21,464 nucleotides of DNA from BRH-c32 sp041674625. GTDB lineage: Bacteria; Bacteroidota; Ignavibacteria; Ignavibacteriales; Melioribacteraceae. The notes under the pieces are model-generated. The model was not told where the DNA came from. It saw nothing but the letters and a program-made list of their open reading frames with translations, and did no database searches. The position numbers and the translations under genes are program-made. Shown piece by piece: positions 13,941-21,464 of this stretch (its first letter is position 1; every line of letters begins with the position of its first letter). The DNA lies in NCBI GenBank assembly GCA_041674625.1, contig JBAYVI010000043.1, forward strand, positions 1 through 21,464, given 5' to 3'.

Positions 13941-16729
13941 AAAAAGGCATTTTAGTAAAAACTGCAATAATATTTTTTACTTTAGTTTTTTCTATAAATG
14001 CACAATTTTATTTTTTTGGGCGCAATAAGATTCAATATAATGACTTCAATTGGAAGGTTATAAAAACAGAACATTTCGATATTTATCATTATGAAGAGTT
14101 TTCTGAATTAGCAGAAATCGGAGCTAAGTTTGCAGAAGATGCTTATGACGATTTGAAAATTAAGTTCAATCATGTTCCTGTAATTAGAATACCCTTAATA
14201 TTTTACAATACTCACCTTCATTTTCAACAAACTAATACAACTCCGGGATTTATTCCGGAGGGTGTTGGTGGATTTTTTGAATTTATGAAGGGGAGGGTAG
14301 TAATACCTTTCTTAGGTTCAATACCGGGATTTAAGCACGTTATTAAGCACGAATTAGTCCATGTATTCATGACTAATAAAATTTATAATGTCCTTTCAGA
14401 TCATAGAGTTGCAACAAATAAATTTCCACCATTATGGTTTATTGAAGGTTTGGCAGAGTATTGGTCAAGCGGTTGGGATACACAATCCGAAATGGTAATT
14501 AGGGATGCAGTACTTAACGGTTATTTTGTCCCTTACAAAGAATTTGATCGAATTAATGGTACTTATTTGATGTATAAAGAAGGGGAAGTGTTTCTCCAAT
14601 TTATTGCAAAAGAATATGGAGAGGAAAAGATAGTAAAATTGATGGAGAATCTTTGGAAGTTCCCTCGGTTTGAACAAGTTATTGAATTTACGCTTAATGA
14701 TGACATTAATACTGTTGCTAAGAAATGGGAATTTGAATTAAAGAAAAAATATTATCCATTATATGAAAACAAAGTACCTCATTTAATCAAATCAAAAAAA
14801 CTAACTGAAAATGGATTTACGTTTTCTCCTAATGTTTTCGTACAGGGAAAAGATTTATATGTTATATACATAGGTAATTATGATGGATATACATCACTAT
14901 ATAAACTAAAGATTAATGAAGATTCTAAAGAATTAGAAGAACCGGAATTATTAATCAAAGGTGAATTAGATTCGCGATTTGAAGCATTCCACGCAATGGA
15001 TAATTCTTTGGATGTATCCAAGAGTGGTATAGCGGCATTTGTTACTAAAAGTGGCAAAAATGATGTCATACATATTTATTCGTTGATTGATCATGAGATT
15101 ATCAACAAATTGGTTTTCGATAATTTGGTTACAATTAATTCTCCCTCATTTTACGAAGATGGTACTCAAATTACTTTTTCTGCAGTAGACGAAAAAGGTT
15201 ATCCCGATATTTATACATACGATCTAACCCGAAATATCTTAGAAAGAATTACTAATGATATCTATGAAGATACAGACCCTATATTTAAGAATGAAGGAAA
15301 TGGCTTAATATTTTGTTCTGATAGAACTGCCGGTAAATATGAAGGAAAGATGAATTTATTTGAATTTAATTCTACCAATAACACAATTAATTATTTAACT
15401 AATATAGATGCAAATATTTCCACTCCGCACTACTCGCCTTTTGGAGAACTCTATTTTACTTCCGATTATAATGATATTTATAATATTTGGAAATATGAAG
15501 GAGAAACAATTGCAAAGAAAACAAATTTCGTTACTTCTGTTTATGACTTCGGATTTATTGATTCTACTAAGATTATTACTGCTGCATTTGAATCATTCAC
15601 ATTCCATTTGTATGAAACAGATTTAGATGATGAAAAGGATGAAGAGATCAAATCGATTCAAAATCTTAGCACAAATGAAAGATGGTATCCTTCGAAAATT
15701 AATTTAGAATCGCGATTTGAAAGAATTAATTATAAAAATGACTATTCATTAGATTATGCAGTTAGTCAGATTATTACAGATCCAGTGTATGGGACACGTG
15801 GAGGTGCTTTATTTACGTTGAGCGATTTGCTAGGAAATGATAAATATCTTTTCTATTTATACAACACTGCCGAAGTTCAGAGTGATATACTCAAAAGCTT
15901 TAATTTATCTCTTTCTAAAATAAATCTTAAAGGAAGAACTAATTATGCCTTTGGTGTTTTCAATTATTCGGGAAGGAGATATGACATAAGGGAATCTGAT
16001 AGCTATTACTATGAAAAAGTCTATGGCGGATTTTTTGATTTAATATTCCCGATTTCAGTATTTAATAGGTTAGAGATGAGTAATAGTATCGCTAATTCTG
16101 ATAAAGATTTGGTTGGTGATATAATTACAAGAAAATCCATGTTGATCTCTAATTCGATCTCTTATGTTCATGATAATACTTTGTGGGGACCCACAGGTCC
16201 AATGGATGGAAATAGGTATCGCATTTTACTAGGTTATACTTCTGATGTAAGATATAGTAATGTAAATTTTTATTCTTTGATAGGAGACTATCGACATTAT
16301 TTGAGATTAGATACTCGTACATCATTAGCATTAAGGGGATCAGTTTATATAAATCATGGTAAAGAAGCGAGAAGATATTTTGCTGGTGGAAGTTGGGATT
16401 TAAGGGGTTGGCCCCGTTTTAAGATAAGAGGGGAAAAATTATGGCTTGCATCTATGGAATATCGGTTTCCATTAATAGATCAATTCCTTATTAAATTTCC
16501 TTTTCTTGGAATTGGGTTTTTTAATATTCGCGGTGCTTTATATATGGATGCAGGTGGTGCTTGGGATAAATATTATAAAGAAACTATTGGAAGTTTAGGT
16601 GCAGGTATTAGAATTAATTTCCTTAATTCGATTGTTTTTAGATATGATATAGGGAAAAAGATTGAAAATAATTTTAATAGTTTTCAGCCGGGTCTTTTTT
16701 ATCAATTCTTTTTTGGGGTTGATTTCTAA
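13937..16729 (+). CDS. Outer-membrane fusion: peptidase-MA-like zinc protease, TolB-like propeller and Omp85-type barrel
   Basis: The 930-residue product starts with a signal peptide (residues 1-22, SINAQ cleavage area). Residues about 40-260 form a peptidase-MA-like metallopeptidase: HELVH at 138-142 supplies two zinc ligands and the catalytic Glu139, and WFIEGLAEYWS (167-177) supplies the third ligand, probably Glu170. Residues about 275-590 hold TolB/WD40-like propeller blades (PDIYTYDLTRN, GLIFCSDRTAG, GELYFTSDYNDIYNIWKYEG). From about 600 to the end is a beta barrel of the Omp85/surface-antigen type: DPVYGTRGGALFTLSDLLGN begins at 615, GGSWDLRGWPRFKIRGEKLWL is near 817 with EYRFPL shortly after, and the chain ends in FFFGVDF, an outer-membrane terminal Phe. 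No POTRA domain is present. I expect a periplasmic protease and propeller anchored by an outer-membrane barrel. Its substrate is unknown. It overlaps both neighbours (GTGA and TAATG). Confidence 0.8.
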   Translation: MKKGILVKTAIIFFTLVFSINAQFYFFGRNKIQYNDFNWKVIKTEHFDIYHYEEFSELAEIGAKFAEDAYDDLKIKFNHVPVIRIPLIFYNTHLHFQQTNTTPGFIPEGVGGFFEFMKGRVVIPFLGSIPGFKHVIKHELVHVFMTNKIYNVLSDHRVATNKFPPLWFIEGLAEYWSSGWDTQSEMVIRDAVLNGYFVPYKEFDRINGTYLMYKEGEVFLQFIAKEYGEEKIVKLMENLWKFPRFEQVIEFTLNDDINTVAKKWEFELKKKYYPLYENKVPHLIKSKKLTENGFTFSPNVFVQGKDLYVIYIGNYDGYTSLYKLKINEDSKELEEPELLIKGELDSRFEAFHAMDNSLDVSKSGIAAFVTKSGKNDVIHIYSLIDHEIINKLVFDNLVTINSPSFYEDGTQITFSAVDEKGYPDIYTYDLTRNILERITNDIYEDTDPIFKNEGNGLIFCSDRTAGKYEGKMNLFEFNSTNNTINYLTNIDANISTPHYSPFGELYFTSDYNDIYNIWKYEGETIAKKTNFVTSVYDFGFIDSTKIITAAFESFTFHLYETDLDDEKDEEIKSIQNLSTNERWYPSKINLESRFERINYKNDYSLDYAVSQIITDPVYGTRGGALFTLSDLLGNDKYLFYLYNTAEVQSDILKSFNLSLSKINLKGRTNYAFGVFNYSGRRYDIRESDSYYYEKVYGGFFDLIFPISVFNRLEMSNSIANSDKDLVGDIITRKSMLISNSISYVHDNTLWGPTGPMDGNRYRILLGYTSDVRYSNVNFYSLIGDYRHYLRLDTRTSLALRGSVYINHGKEARRYFAGGSWDLRGWPRFKIRGEKLWLASMEYRFPLIDQFLIKFPFLGIGFFNIRGALYMDAGGAWDKYYKETIGSLGAGIRINFLNSIVFRYDIGKKIENNFNSFQPGLFYQFFFGVDF

Positions 16730-17856
16730 TGAATAAATTTATTTTATTTTTTGTGATTATAATATTTGCGAGTTGTTCTCAGCAATTAATTTTAAAGCGT
16801 TTATCATTTGACGAAACTAAAGCTGAACAAAGTAGAAATTATACAAATAACTTTTTCTATAATAAAGCATTAGAAGATTCATTTATATACAAGAATGAAA
16901 TCTCAATTAAGGGTAATCTCGATAGAAATCCATTTTTCTTTTTTGATTCATATTTGTTCGCAGGTGATTTAGCGGGAAAATTTTATATAATTGATATTAA
17001 TAATAATAAAGTCATAGGCGAAAATAAGTTTTCCGGGTCTATAAATGTTCCTCCCATTTTAAGTAATTACCGACTTTTTATTCCAGTAAATAATTATGAT
17101 GAAAATTATTCATCAATTTATTTCTATGATATTCTTAATAGTAAGGTGTTGAGCGAAATCAAGATAGACGGTAATTTAGATTATAGCTTAATTAAATATA
17201 AAGACAATATCATTGCAATAAATAATAGAGGTGAGTTATACCGAATTAATTTAGCCGGGAATATGGAATCGAAGTATAAGTTAATTTCAGAATTAAAAAG
17301 TGAACCAATTCTTATTAATGAAAAAATTTATTATATATGCTCGAAAGGAGATTTATTTTCATTTTCACTTACTGAAAATAAATCAAATATTGAATTGGAA
17401 AACTTCAATTTAGAAAAAATATTTTCTACAAATGAAGAAATAGTAGTTTATAAGAATAATTATTATGGCTTTGAAAATGAAGATAATATATCTAAGATTA
17501 ATATGATATATGTACCATTAAGTAAAATACAAAGCGGTGTTTCAGATAAAGAGAAATTATTCTTTGTTGATTTTAATGGAAATGTTGTTTGTATAGACAA
17601 AGAAAGTAAAAATGTGAAATGGAAATCCACGCTTGGTGGATTTACAAATATACCCTTAGTACTTACAGCCGATTATTTATTAGTAACAAATAGTATTGGT
17701 GAAATAATCTTTGTTAGTAAAGATTCAGGGATAGAAAATTCCCGGATTAAAGTTGAAGAGAGAATAAAAACAATACCACAGGTTTATGAGCGTCAAATTT
17801 ATTTTGGAGTAGCAAAGGGATTAATAAAAATTTATGAAAAAGCTAATACTAAATAG
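16729..17856 (+). CDS. Propeller lipoprotein, BamB-like
   Basis: The 375-residue protein has a short hydrophobic signal ending in a lipobox, IFASC with Cys16, so it should be a lipid-anchored envelope protein. The mature part is made of PQQ/BamB-type beta-propeller blades: GDLAGKFYIIDINNN, SIYFYDILNSKVLSEI, GELYRINLAGN, DFNGNVVCIDKESKNVKW and GEIIFVSKDSGIE each follow the pattern of strand, turn, strand ending in an aromatic or hydrophobic residue. BamB, the best known relative, is an accessory lipoprotein of the BamA assembly machine. Here the neighbour upstream, overlapping by one base (TAATG), carries an Omp85-type barrel without POTRA domains, so the two are likely partners (inference). 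It overlaps the next gene by 23 nt. Sequence similarity to true BamB looks low, so I give no gene symbol. Confidence 0.75.
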   Translation: MNKFILFFVIIIFASCSQQLILKRLSFDETKAEQSRNYTNNFFYNKALEDSFIYKNEISIKGNLDRNPFFFFDSYLFAGDLAGKFYIIDINNNKVIGENKFSGSINVPPILSNYRLFIPVNNYDENYSSIYFYDILNSKVLSEIKIDGNLDYSLIKYKDNIIAINNRGELYRINLAGNMESKYKLISELKSEPILINEKIYYICSKGDLFSFSLTENKSNIELENFNLEKIFSTNEEIVVYKNNYYGFENEDNISKINMIYVPLSKIQSGVSDKEKLFFVDFNGNVVCIDKESKNVKWKSTLGGFTNIPLVLTADYLLVTNSIGEIIFVSKDSGIENSRIKVEERIKTIPQVYERQIYFGVAKGLIKIYEKANTK

Positions 17857-18256
17857 TGTGATATTAGGATTGTGTTTTTCTTATTCGATTTCAGGAATGC
17901 ATCCCGATTCTACCGGCAGCTATCTGCATAGTTCGGAATACGATTCGACTAGGATTAATTCTTCTTCTTTTGAATGGGGTAAATCAATTCCGAAGAATCA
18001 ATCGATAAAATTCCCATACGTAAAAGAAGAAAAATTCTTTAATTCAACCTTGTCAAAAGCACTTGTCGGAAGCGCAGTAATCTTGGGTGGCGTATCTGCC
18101 TATTTCAAATTAAAGGCTGATAAGGAATTTGATAGTTATAAAAATAACACTAACTACAAAAGCAATTTTAATACTTATGATACAATAAGTGGAATCTCAT
18201 TTGGATTACTACAAATAAATATTGGTATTTTGATTTACTACTTTTTATCAGATTAA
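17834..18256 (+). CDS. Small membrane protein, unknown function
   Basis: This 140-residue product has an N-terminal signal-like segment (MKKLILNSVILGLCFSYSIS), a polar stretch rich in Ser and Thr, a hydrophobic helix near residues 55-75 (ALVGSAVILGGVSAYFKL), a charged loop (KADKEFDSYKNNTN) and a final helix near 117-138 ending in FLSD. This helix, short polar loop, helix layout resembles small envelope proteins of Bacteroidota, but I recognise no family. The start at 17834 overlaps the propeller lipoprotein gene by 23 nt, with no Shine-Dalgarno box, so it is probably translated by coupling. It ends the plus-strand run, and its stop codon abuts that of the convergent polA gene. A role with the two upstream envelope proteins is a guess from position. 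Confidence 0.6.
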   Translation: MKKLILNSVILGLCFSYSISGMHPDSTGSYLHSSEYDSTRINSSSFEWGKSIPKNQSIKFPYVKEEKFFNSTLSKALVGSAVILGGVSAYFKLKADKEFDSYKNNTNYKSNFNTYDTISGISFGLLQINIGILIYYFLSD

Positions 18257-21028
18257 TTAATGAGCATCTAACCAATTATTACCGGTGCCCATTTCAACAA
18301 GAACAGGTACATTTAATGCAAGTGCATTTTCCATCAATTTTTTAACTATTTCTTTTACCTCATTTAATTCAGATAGTTCTACATCAAAGAGTAATTCATC
18401 ATGTACTTGAAGCAGCATCTTAGATTTTAAATTACGTTTATTAAACTCTCTAAAAATATTTATCATTGCTATTTTTATCATGTCGGCAGCAGTACCTTGA
18501 ATAGGCATATTAATAGCAACTCTTTCTTCAAATTGGCGGATTAAACTATTGCTGCTATTAATATTTTTAAGGTATCTTCTTCTTCCGAGAATAGTTTCAG
18601 CGTATCCTAATTTTTTAGCACTATTCTTCGAGGATTCCATAAATTCTTTTACTTTAGAAAAATTTTTGAAATAAGTATCAATAATTTCTTTAGCATGATT
18701 TTGTGGAATGCCAAGACGAGTTTTTAATCCAAATACACCAATTCCATAAAGTATCCCAAAATTAACTTCCTTTGCTTTTCTTCTCATATCAGAATCCACT
18801 TCATTTTCTGTTACATTAAAAACTAATGCTGCTGTTCTTCTATGTATATCGTCTTTTTCAGCAAAAGCAGCAGTCAAGTTGGGATCACCGCATATACTTG
18901 CCATAATGCGCAATTCTATTTGGCTATAATCAGCACTTAATAAAATATGATTTTCATCTTTAGCAACAAAAGCTTTCCTAATTTCTTTTCCCATATCGGT
19001 TCTAATCGGAATATTTTGAATATTAGGTTCTGTACTTGAAAGACGCCCAGTAGAAGCTCCAGTCTGGTTAAAGGTCGTATGAATCCTCTCTGTTTTCTCA
19101 TTTATCAAATTAGGGAGAGAATCAGCATAAGTAGATTTTAATTTAGCTACTGTTCTGTACTCCATTAAATAATCTATTATTTCATGAGAGCCTTTAAGTG
19201 ATTCTAAAGACCGTGCATCGGTAGAAAAACCAGTTTTAGTTTTTTTTGTCTTTGGTAAGTTTAATTTATCAAAAAGAATAGTTTGAAGCTGTTGAGTAGA
19301 ATTAATATTAAACGTTTCACCAGATATTTCAAATATTTTTTCAGTACATCTATCAATATCCTTTTGTAGTAACTCACTTGTTGCATTTAATGAGGGAATA
19401 TCAATTTTTACACCTGTTCTTTCCATATCTTCAAGTACTTCAACCAAAGGGAATTCTATATCAAATGCAATTTTTTCCATTCCATTTGTTTTTAATTTCT
19501 CACTTAACACTTTATATAATTTGAAAGTTACATCAGCATCTTCACACGCATAATCACTAAGCAAATTAAGATCGGCAGAGTAAATTCCTTCTCCTTTATT
19601 TCCTTTTCCTACAACTTCTACGAAAGTAATGGGTTTATAGTTTAAGTATTTTTCGGAAAGATCATCCATTCCATGTTTTTCATCTGGGTCAATGACATAA
19701 CTTGCGAGCATAGTATCAAAAAAGAAATTATGAACTTCTATTCCCAAAGTTCTCATTATAGCTATATCGTATTTCCCATTTTGGCATACTTTTTTAATGT
19801 TTTTATTTGAAAAGAGGGGAGTGAATATATTTCTAAAATCATCTAACTCTAATCTATCCGAAAGATCGGAAGCGAAAAGATCTCCCTTTTGAACAAATGG
19901 ATTAACGGCAACAAAAAATGCTTCGTTCTCCCGAACTGAAAAGGAACATCCAATTAGATTTGCTTTAAGAGTATCCAAGGAATCTGTTTCAGTATCAAAC
20001 ACAATTAAATCTGATTTGTTTAATTGTTCTGCTAAATGCTTTGCTTCCTTCGCATCTTTTATTAGATGATACTTTACAGCAGCTTTAATAAATATCTCTT
20101 TCTCTATTGGTATATCCGATGGTTCAATGTTTGGTAAATTCGGATTCTCATTTTTGGTAATAAGTTCTTTATATTTTACAAATAAAGTTTTAAACTCTAA
20201 CTCATTTAGTTGTTTGAAAAACTCATCACCAAATTCATAACTAAATTTCATATCCTCAAAAACATAATCTATTGGAACTTTTGTTTCGATAGTAGCTAAT
20301 TGTTTTGATAAGAAAGCAGATTCTTTATGAAGAATCAATTTTTCAGCTAAAGACTTTTTCTCAAGTTCCTCAATATTTTCATAAAGATTTTCAATTGTTT
20401 TATATTTGTGGATTAGTGGAAGGGCAGTTTTAGGTCCAATACCCGGAACTCCTGGAATATCATCACTTTGATCGCCAACTAATGCAAGGTAATCGATCAT
20501 ATTTATCGGACTGAATCCTAAATCTGCAATGACTTTATCAATTGATAAAATCTCATTTTCATCGGCACTTTTACCAGGTTTGTATATATTAACAAATTCA
20601 GTAACTAACTGAATGTAATCTTTATCCGGAGTAACTGCATACGAAATTAGTCCATTTTCTTCCGATTTTTTTAAAACAGTACCAATAATATCATCAGCTT
20701 CATAACCCGGGAGAATCAAAACCGGTATTTTAGCTGCATTCAAAAGATTTTTAATTCTATGAATTTGTGGAATCATATCCTCAGGCATTGCCAATCGAGA
20801 AGATTTGTATTTATCATAAAGATCATGTCTAAAAGTTTTTTCTTTTGAATCGAAACCGACTGCCAGATAGTCAGGTTTAGTGTCAACAATAATTTTATAT
20901 AACTGATTTAAGAATCCGAAAGTAGCAGAAGCAGGTTCACCTTTGGAATTTGAAAGTGGACGTTGGATAAAAGCAAAGTATGCTTTATAAATTAAAGCCA
21001 TTCCATCTAATAGGACTAATTTTTGCAT
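18257..21028 (-). CDS. polA: DNA polymerase I
   Basis: This 923-residue family A polymerase acts in Okazaki-fragment processing and repair. The N-terminal 5' nuclease domain opens with LVLLDGMALIYKAYFAF and includes DDIPGVPGIGPKTA in its helix-hairpin-helix region. The 3'-5' exonuclease domain looks active: FDTETDS gives Asp345 and Glu347 (Exo I), NGKYDIAIM is Exo II and YACEDADVTF is Exo III. In the polymerase domain, motif A is SADYSQIELR with Asp700, motif B is RRKAKEVNFGILYG with Phe757 (the E. coli Phe762 position) and motif C is VHDE with His876, Asp877 and Glu878. The size equals E. coli Pol I. ATG 21026-21028 lacks a Shine-Dalgarno box. It is transcribed alone, convergent with the preceding run and divergent from the gene at the right edge. 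Confidence 0.97.
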   Translation of the reverse strand: MQKLVLLDGMALIYKAYFAFIQRPLSNSKGEPASATFGFLNQLYKIIVDTKPDYLAVGFDSKEKTFRHDLYDKYKSSRLAMPEDMIPQIHRIKNLLNAAKIPVLILPGYEADDIIGTVLKKSEENGLISYAVTPDKDYIQLVTEFVNIYKPGKSADENEILSIDKVIADLGFSPINMIDYLALVGDQSDDIPGVPGIGPKTALPLIHKYKTIENLYENIEELEKKSLAEKLILHKESAFLSKQLATIETKVPIDYVFEDMKFSYEFGDEFFKQLNELEFKTLFVKYKELITKNENPNLPNIEPSDIPIEKEIFIKAAVKYHLIKDAKEAKHLAEQLNKSDLIVFDTETDSLDTLKANLIGCSFSVRENEAFFVAVNPFVQKGDLFASDLSDRLELDDFRNIFTPLFSNKNIKKVCQNGKYDIAIMRTLGIEVHNFFFDTMLASYVIDPDEKHGMDDLSEKYLNYKPITFVEVVGKGNKGEGIYSADLNLLSDYACEDADVTFKLYKVLSEKLKTNGMEKIAFDIEFPLVEVLEDMERTGVKIDIPSLNATSELLQKDIDRCTEKIFEISGETFNINSTQQLQTILFDKLNLPKTKKTKTGFSTDARSLESLKGSHEIIDYLMEYRTVAKLKSTYADSLPNLINEKTERIHTTFNQTGASTGRLSSTEPNIQNIPIRTDMGKEIRKAFVAKDENHILLSADYSQIELRIMASICGDPNLTAAFAEKDDIHRRTAALVFNVTENEVDSDMRRKAKEVNFGILYGIGVFGLKTRLGIPQNHAKEIIDTYFKNFSKVKEFMESSKNSAKKLGYAETILGRRRYLKNINSSNSLIRQFEERVAINMPIQGTAADMIKIAMINIFREFNKRNLKSKMLLQVHDELLFDVELSELNEVKEIVKKLMENALALNVPVLVEMGTGNNWLDAH

Positions 21029-21275
21029 TATTATTCTTTATTAATTATTCTTATTTTAATAATACAAAAAAAAGAATATTTTTAATAATGTTGCTATTAT
21101 CAAAAGGATATTGTTAATATTAACGAGGTAATTAAAAAAAAATAGTTATTTTTACATACACACGGGAAAAATATTTTTTAGATTATTTCTGTGTGAGTTA
21201 ATAATGATATGAATCGGGTAAGATAACCGGGGAAAAGTAGTATTAAAATTAGATTAAGATATCTAAAATTATTTA

Positions 21276-21304
21276 TTGACTTTTTTTCTCTAAATGGTTA
21301 ATCT
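21276..21304 (+). promoter_or_regulatory. Sigma-70-like promoter of the right-edge gene
   Basis: TTGACT at 21276-21281 (5 of 6 to TTGACA) and TAATCT at 21299-21304 (4 of 6 to TATAAT) are separated by 17 bases. A start of transcription near 21311 would give a leader of about 68 bases before the ATG at 21379. The inverted repeat TAATC-N7-GATTA overlaps the -10 box and the start region and might be an operator. Confidence 0.5.
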
Positions 21305-21364
21305 TAGTCCGATTATTTAGAATATTTTTTGCAAAATAGAAATTCAAAAAAAACAAACTATATC

Positions 21365-21369
21365 GGAGG
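21365..21369 (+). promoter_or_regulatory. Strong ribosome-binding site (GGAGG)
   Basis: GGAGG lies 9 bases before ATG 21379 and fixes the start of the right-edge gene. It is the clearest Shine-Dalgarno box in the window, suggesting high expression. Confidence 0.75.
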
Positions 21370-21378
21370 TTATTCTTT

Positions 21379-21464
21379 ATGCCAATTAACGCCATCACAG
21401 GAACAATATCCTTAGTTTTAGCACAAGCGCAAGACACAGGGATGTTAACATATTTACAAATGAA
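21379..21464 (+). CDS. N-terminus of a gene cut by the window edge, possibly a MotA/TolQ/ExbB-type protein
   Basis: Only 28 codons are present, starting MPINAITGTISLVLAQAQDT and continuing GMLTYLQM. The start is secure because of the GGAGG box and upstream promoter. A short hydrophobic stretch ending in LAQAQ may be a signal-like segment. The small N-terminus followed by a polar loop and an amphipathic segment is reminiscent of MotA/TolQ/ExbB proton-channel proteins from this part of the bacterial tree, but 28 residues cannot settle that, and it could equally be another exported or membrane protein. Confidence 0.5.
   Translation, partial: MPINAITGTISLVLAQAQDTGMLTYLQM

Larger units (their letters stand above)
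21029..21378. other. 350-base non-coding region between divergent polA and the right-edge gene
   Basis: No ORF, tRNA or recognised riboswitch is seen here. The polA side (21029-21150) is almost pure AT with A and T runs and a 12-base palindrome GTTAATATTAAC at 21113-21124. The right half has a sigma-70-like promoter (21276-21304) with two small inverted repeats around it: TTAGAT/ATCTAA (21249-21254 and 21261-21266) and TAATC/GATTA (21299-21303 and 21311-21315). A short region at 21160-21240 is relatively GC-rich for this genome (CACACGGG, TGTGTGAG, ATCGGG, ACCGGGG), and I could not assign it. Confidence 0.6.

Noticed and set aside
15408..15626. A 72-codon plus-strand ORF inside the 930-residue gene
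   Set aside because: It is an out-of-frame shadow within the propeller region, which reads as a continuous protein in its own frame.
18315..18328. AATGCA-AG-TGCATT followed by a T-rich stretch, as a terminator of the long plus-strand run
   Set aside because: The usable stem is only 5 bp, and the T run is about a dozen bases away; not convincing.
21113..21124. 12-base palindrome GTTAATATTAAC upstream of polA
   Set aside because: It is purely a self-complementary AT-rich word with no second copy or clear promoter geometry; kept only as a remark in the non-coding region.
21160..21245. Possible riboswitch in the right-hand leader
   Set aside because: I compared it by eye with TPP, SAM, cobalamin and c-di-GMP core motifs and found none; the pairing is weak, and the patch is upstream of the predicted transcription start.
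1..21464. Mobile elements, CRISPR, tRNA or rRNA genes
   Set aside because: No transposase, integrase, terminal repeats, regularly spaced repeats or tRNA-like arms (GGTTCGAAT-type T-loops) were found on either strand.

Overview
The window comes from an AT-rich (roughly 30% GC by eye) Gram-negative bacterium. A TonB-dependent receptor, an Omp85-type barrel, a lipoprotein with a BamB-like propeller and a type 2 IPP isomerase all fit the Bacteroidota/Chlorobi/Ignavibacteria group. Several genes have clear Shine-Dalgarno boxes (GGAGG, AGAGGA, AAAGGA), and TTG/GTG starts are in use. Both are unusual for Bacteroidia, so an Ignavibacteria-like lineage is my preferred but unproven guess. I see no mobile element, CRISPR array, tRNA or rRNA; this is core and near-core genome. 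Layout: (1) 1-2906, plus strand: the C-terminal part of a TonB-dependent receptor, thiamine pyrophosphokinase and a sodium/solute symporter, packed with a 1-nt gap and a 17-nt overlap. This looks like a thiamine salvage operon in which an SSS-family carrier sits where Bacteroidota usually carry PnuT. (2) 2895-4586, minus strand: smpB then tyrS, both translation genes. (3) 4665-7470, plus strand: a SAM methyltransferase of unknown target, an SLC45-like MFS sugar transporter and an exported protein with a PPC-like domain. (4) 7467-8765, minus strand: a second SLC45-like MFS paralogue, convergent with region 3. (5) 8864-18256, plus strand: eight tightly packed genes, mostly overlapping: type 2 IPP isomerase, short-chain prenyl diphosphate synthase, HPr, PTS enzyme I, bifunctional phosphoglucose/phosphomannose isomerase, a very unusual outer-membrane protein (peptidase-MA domain, TolB-like propeller, Omp85 barrel), a propeller lipoprotein and a small membrane protein. 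(6) 18257-21028, minus strand: a full-length DNA polymerase I with intact proofreading motifs. (7) 21029-21464: a 350-base leader with a good sigma-70-like promoter and a GGAGG ribosome-binding site in front of a gene cut by the window edge. The most interesting material is the end of region 5, where a metalloprotease fused to a propeller and an outer-membrane barrel is coupled to a BamB-like lipoprotein: a candidate uncharacterised envelope complex. Next are the SSS-type thiamine carrier candidate and a perfect 13-bp hairpin inside the exported-protein gene that may terminate the convergent transporter transcript. All three convergent gene pairs in the window overlap or abut, leaving no room for intergenic terminators.
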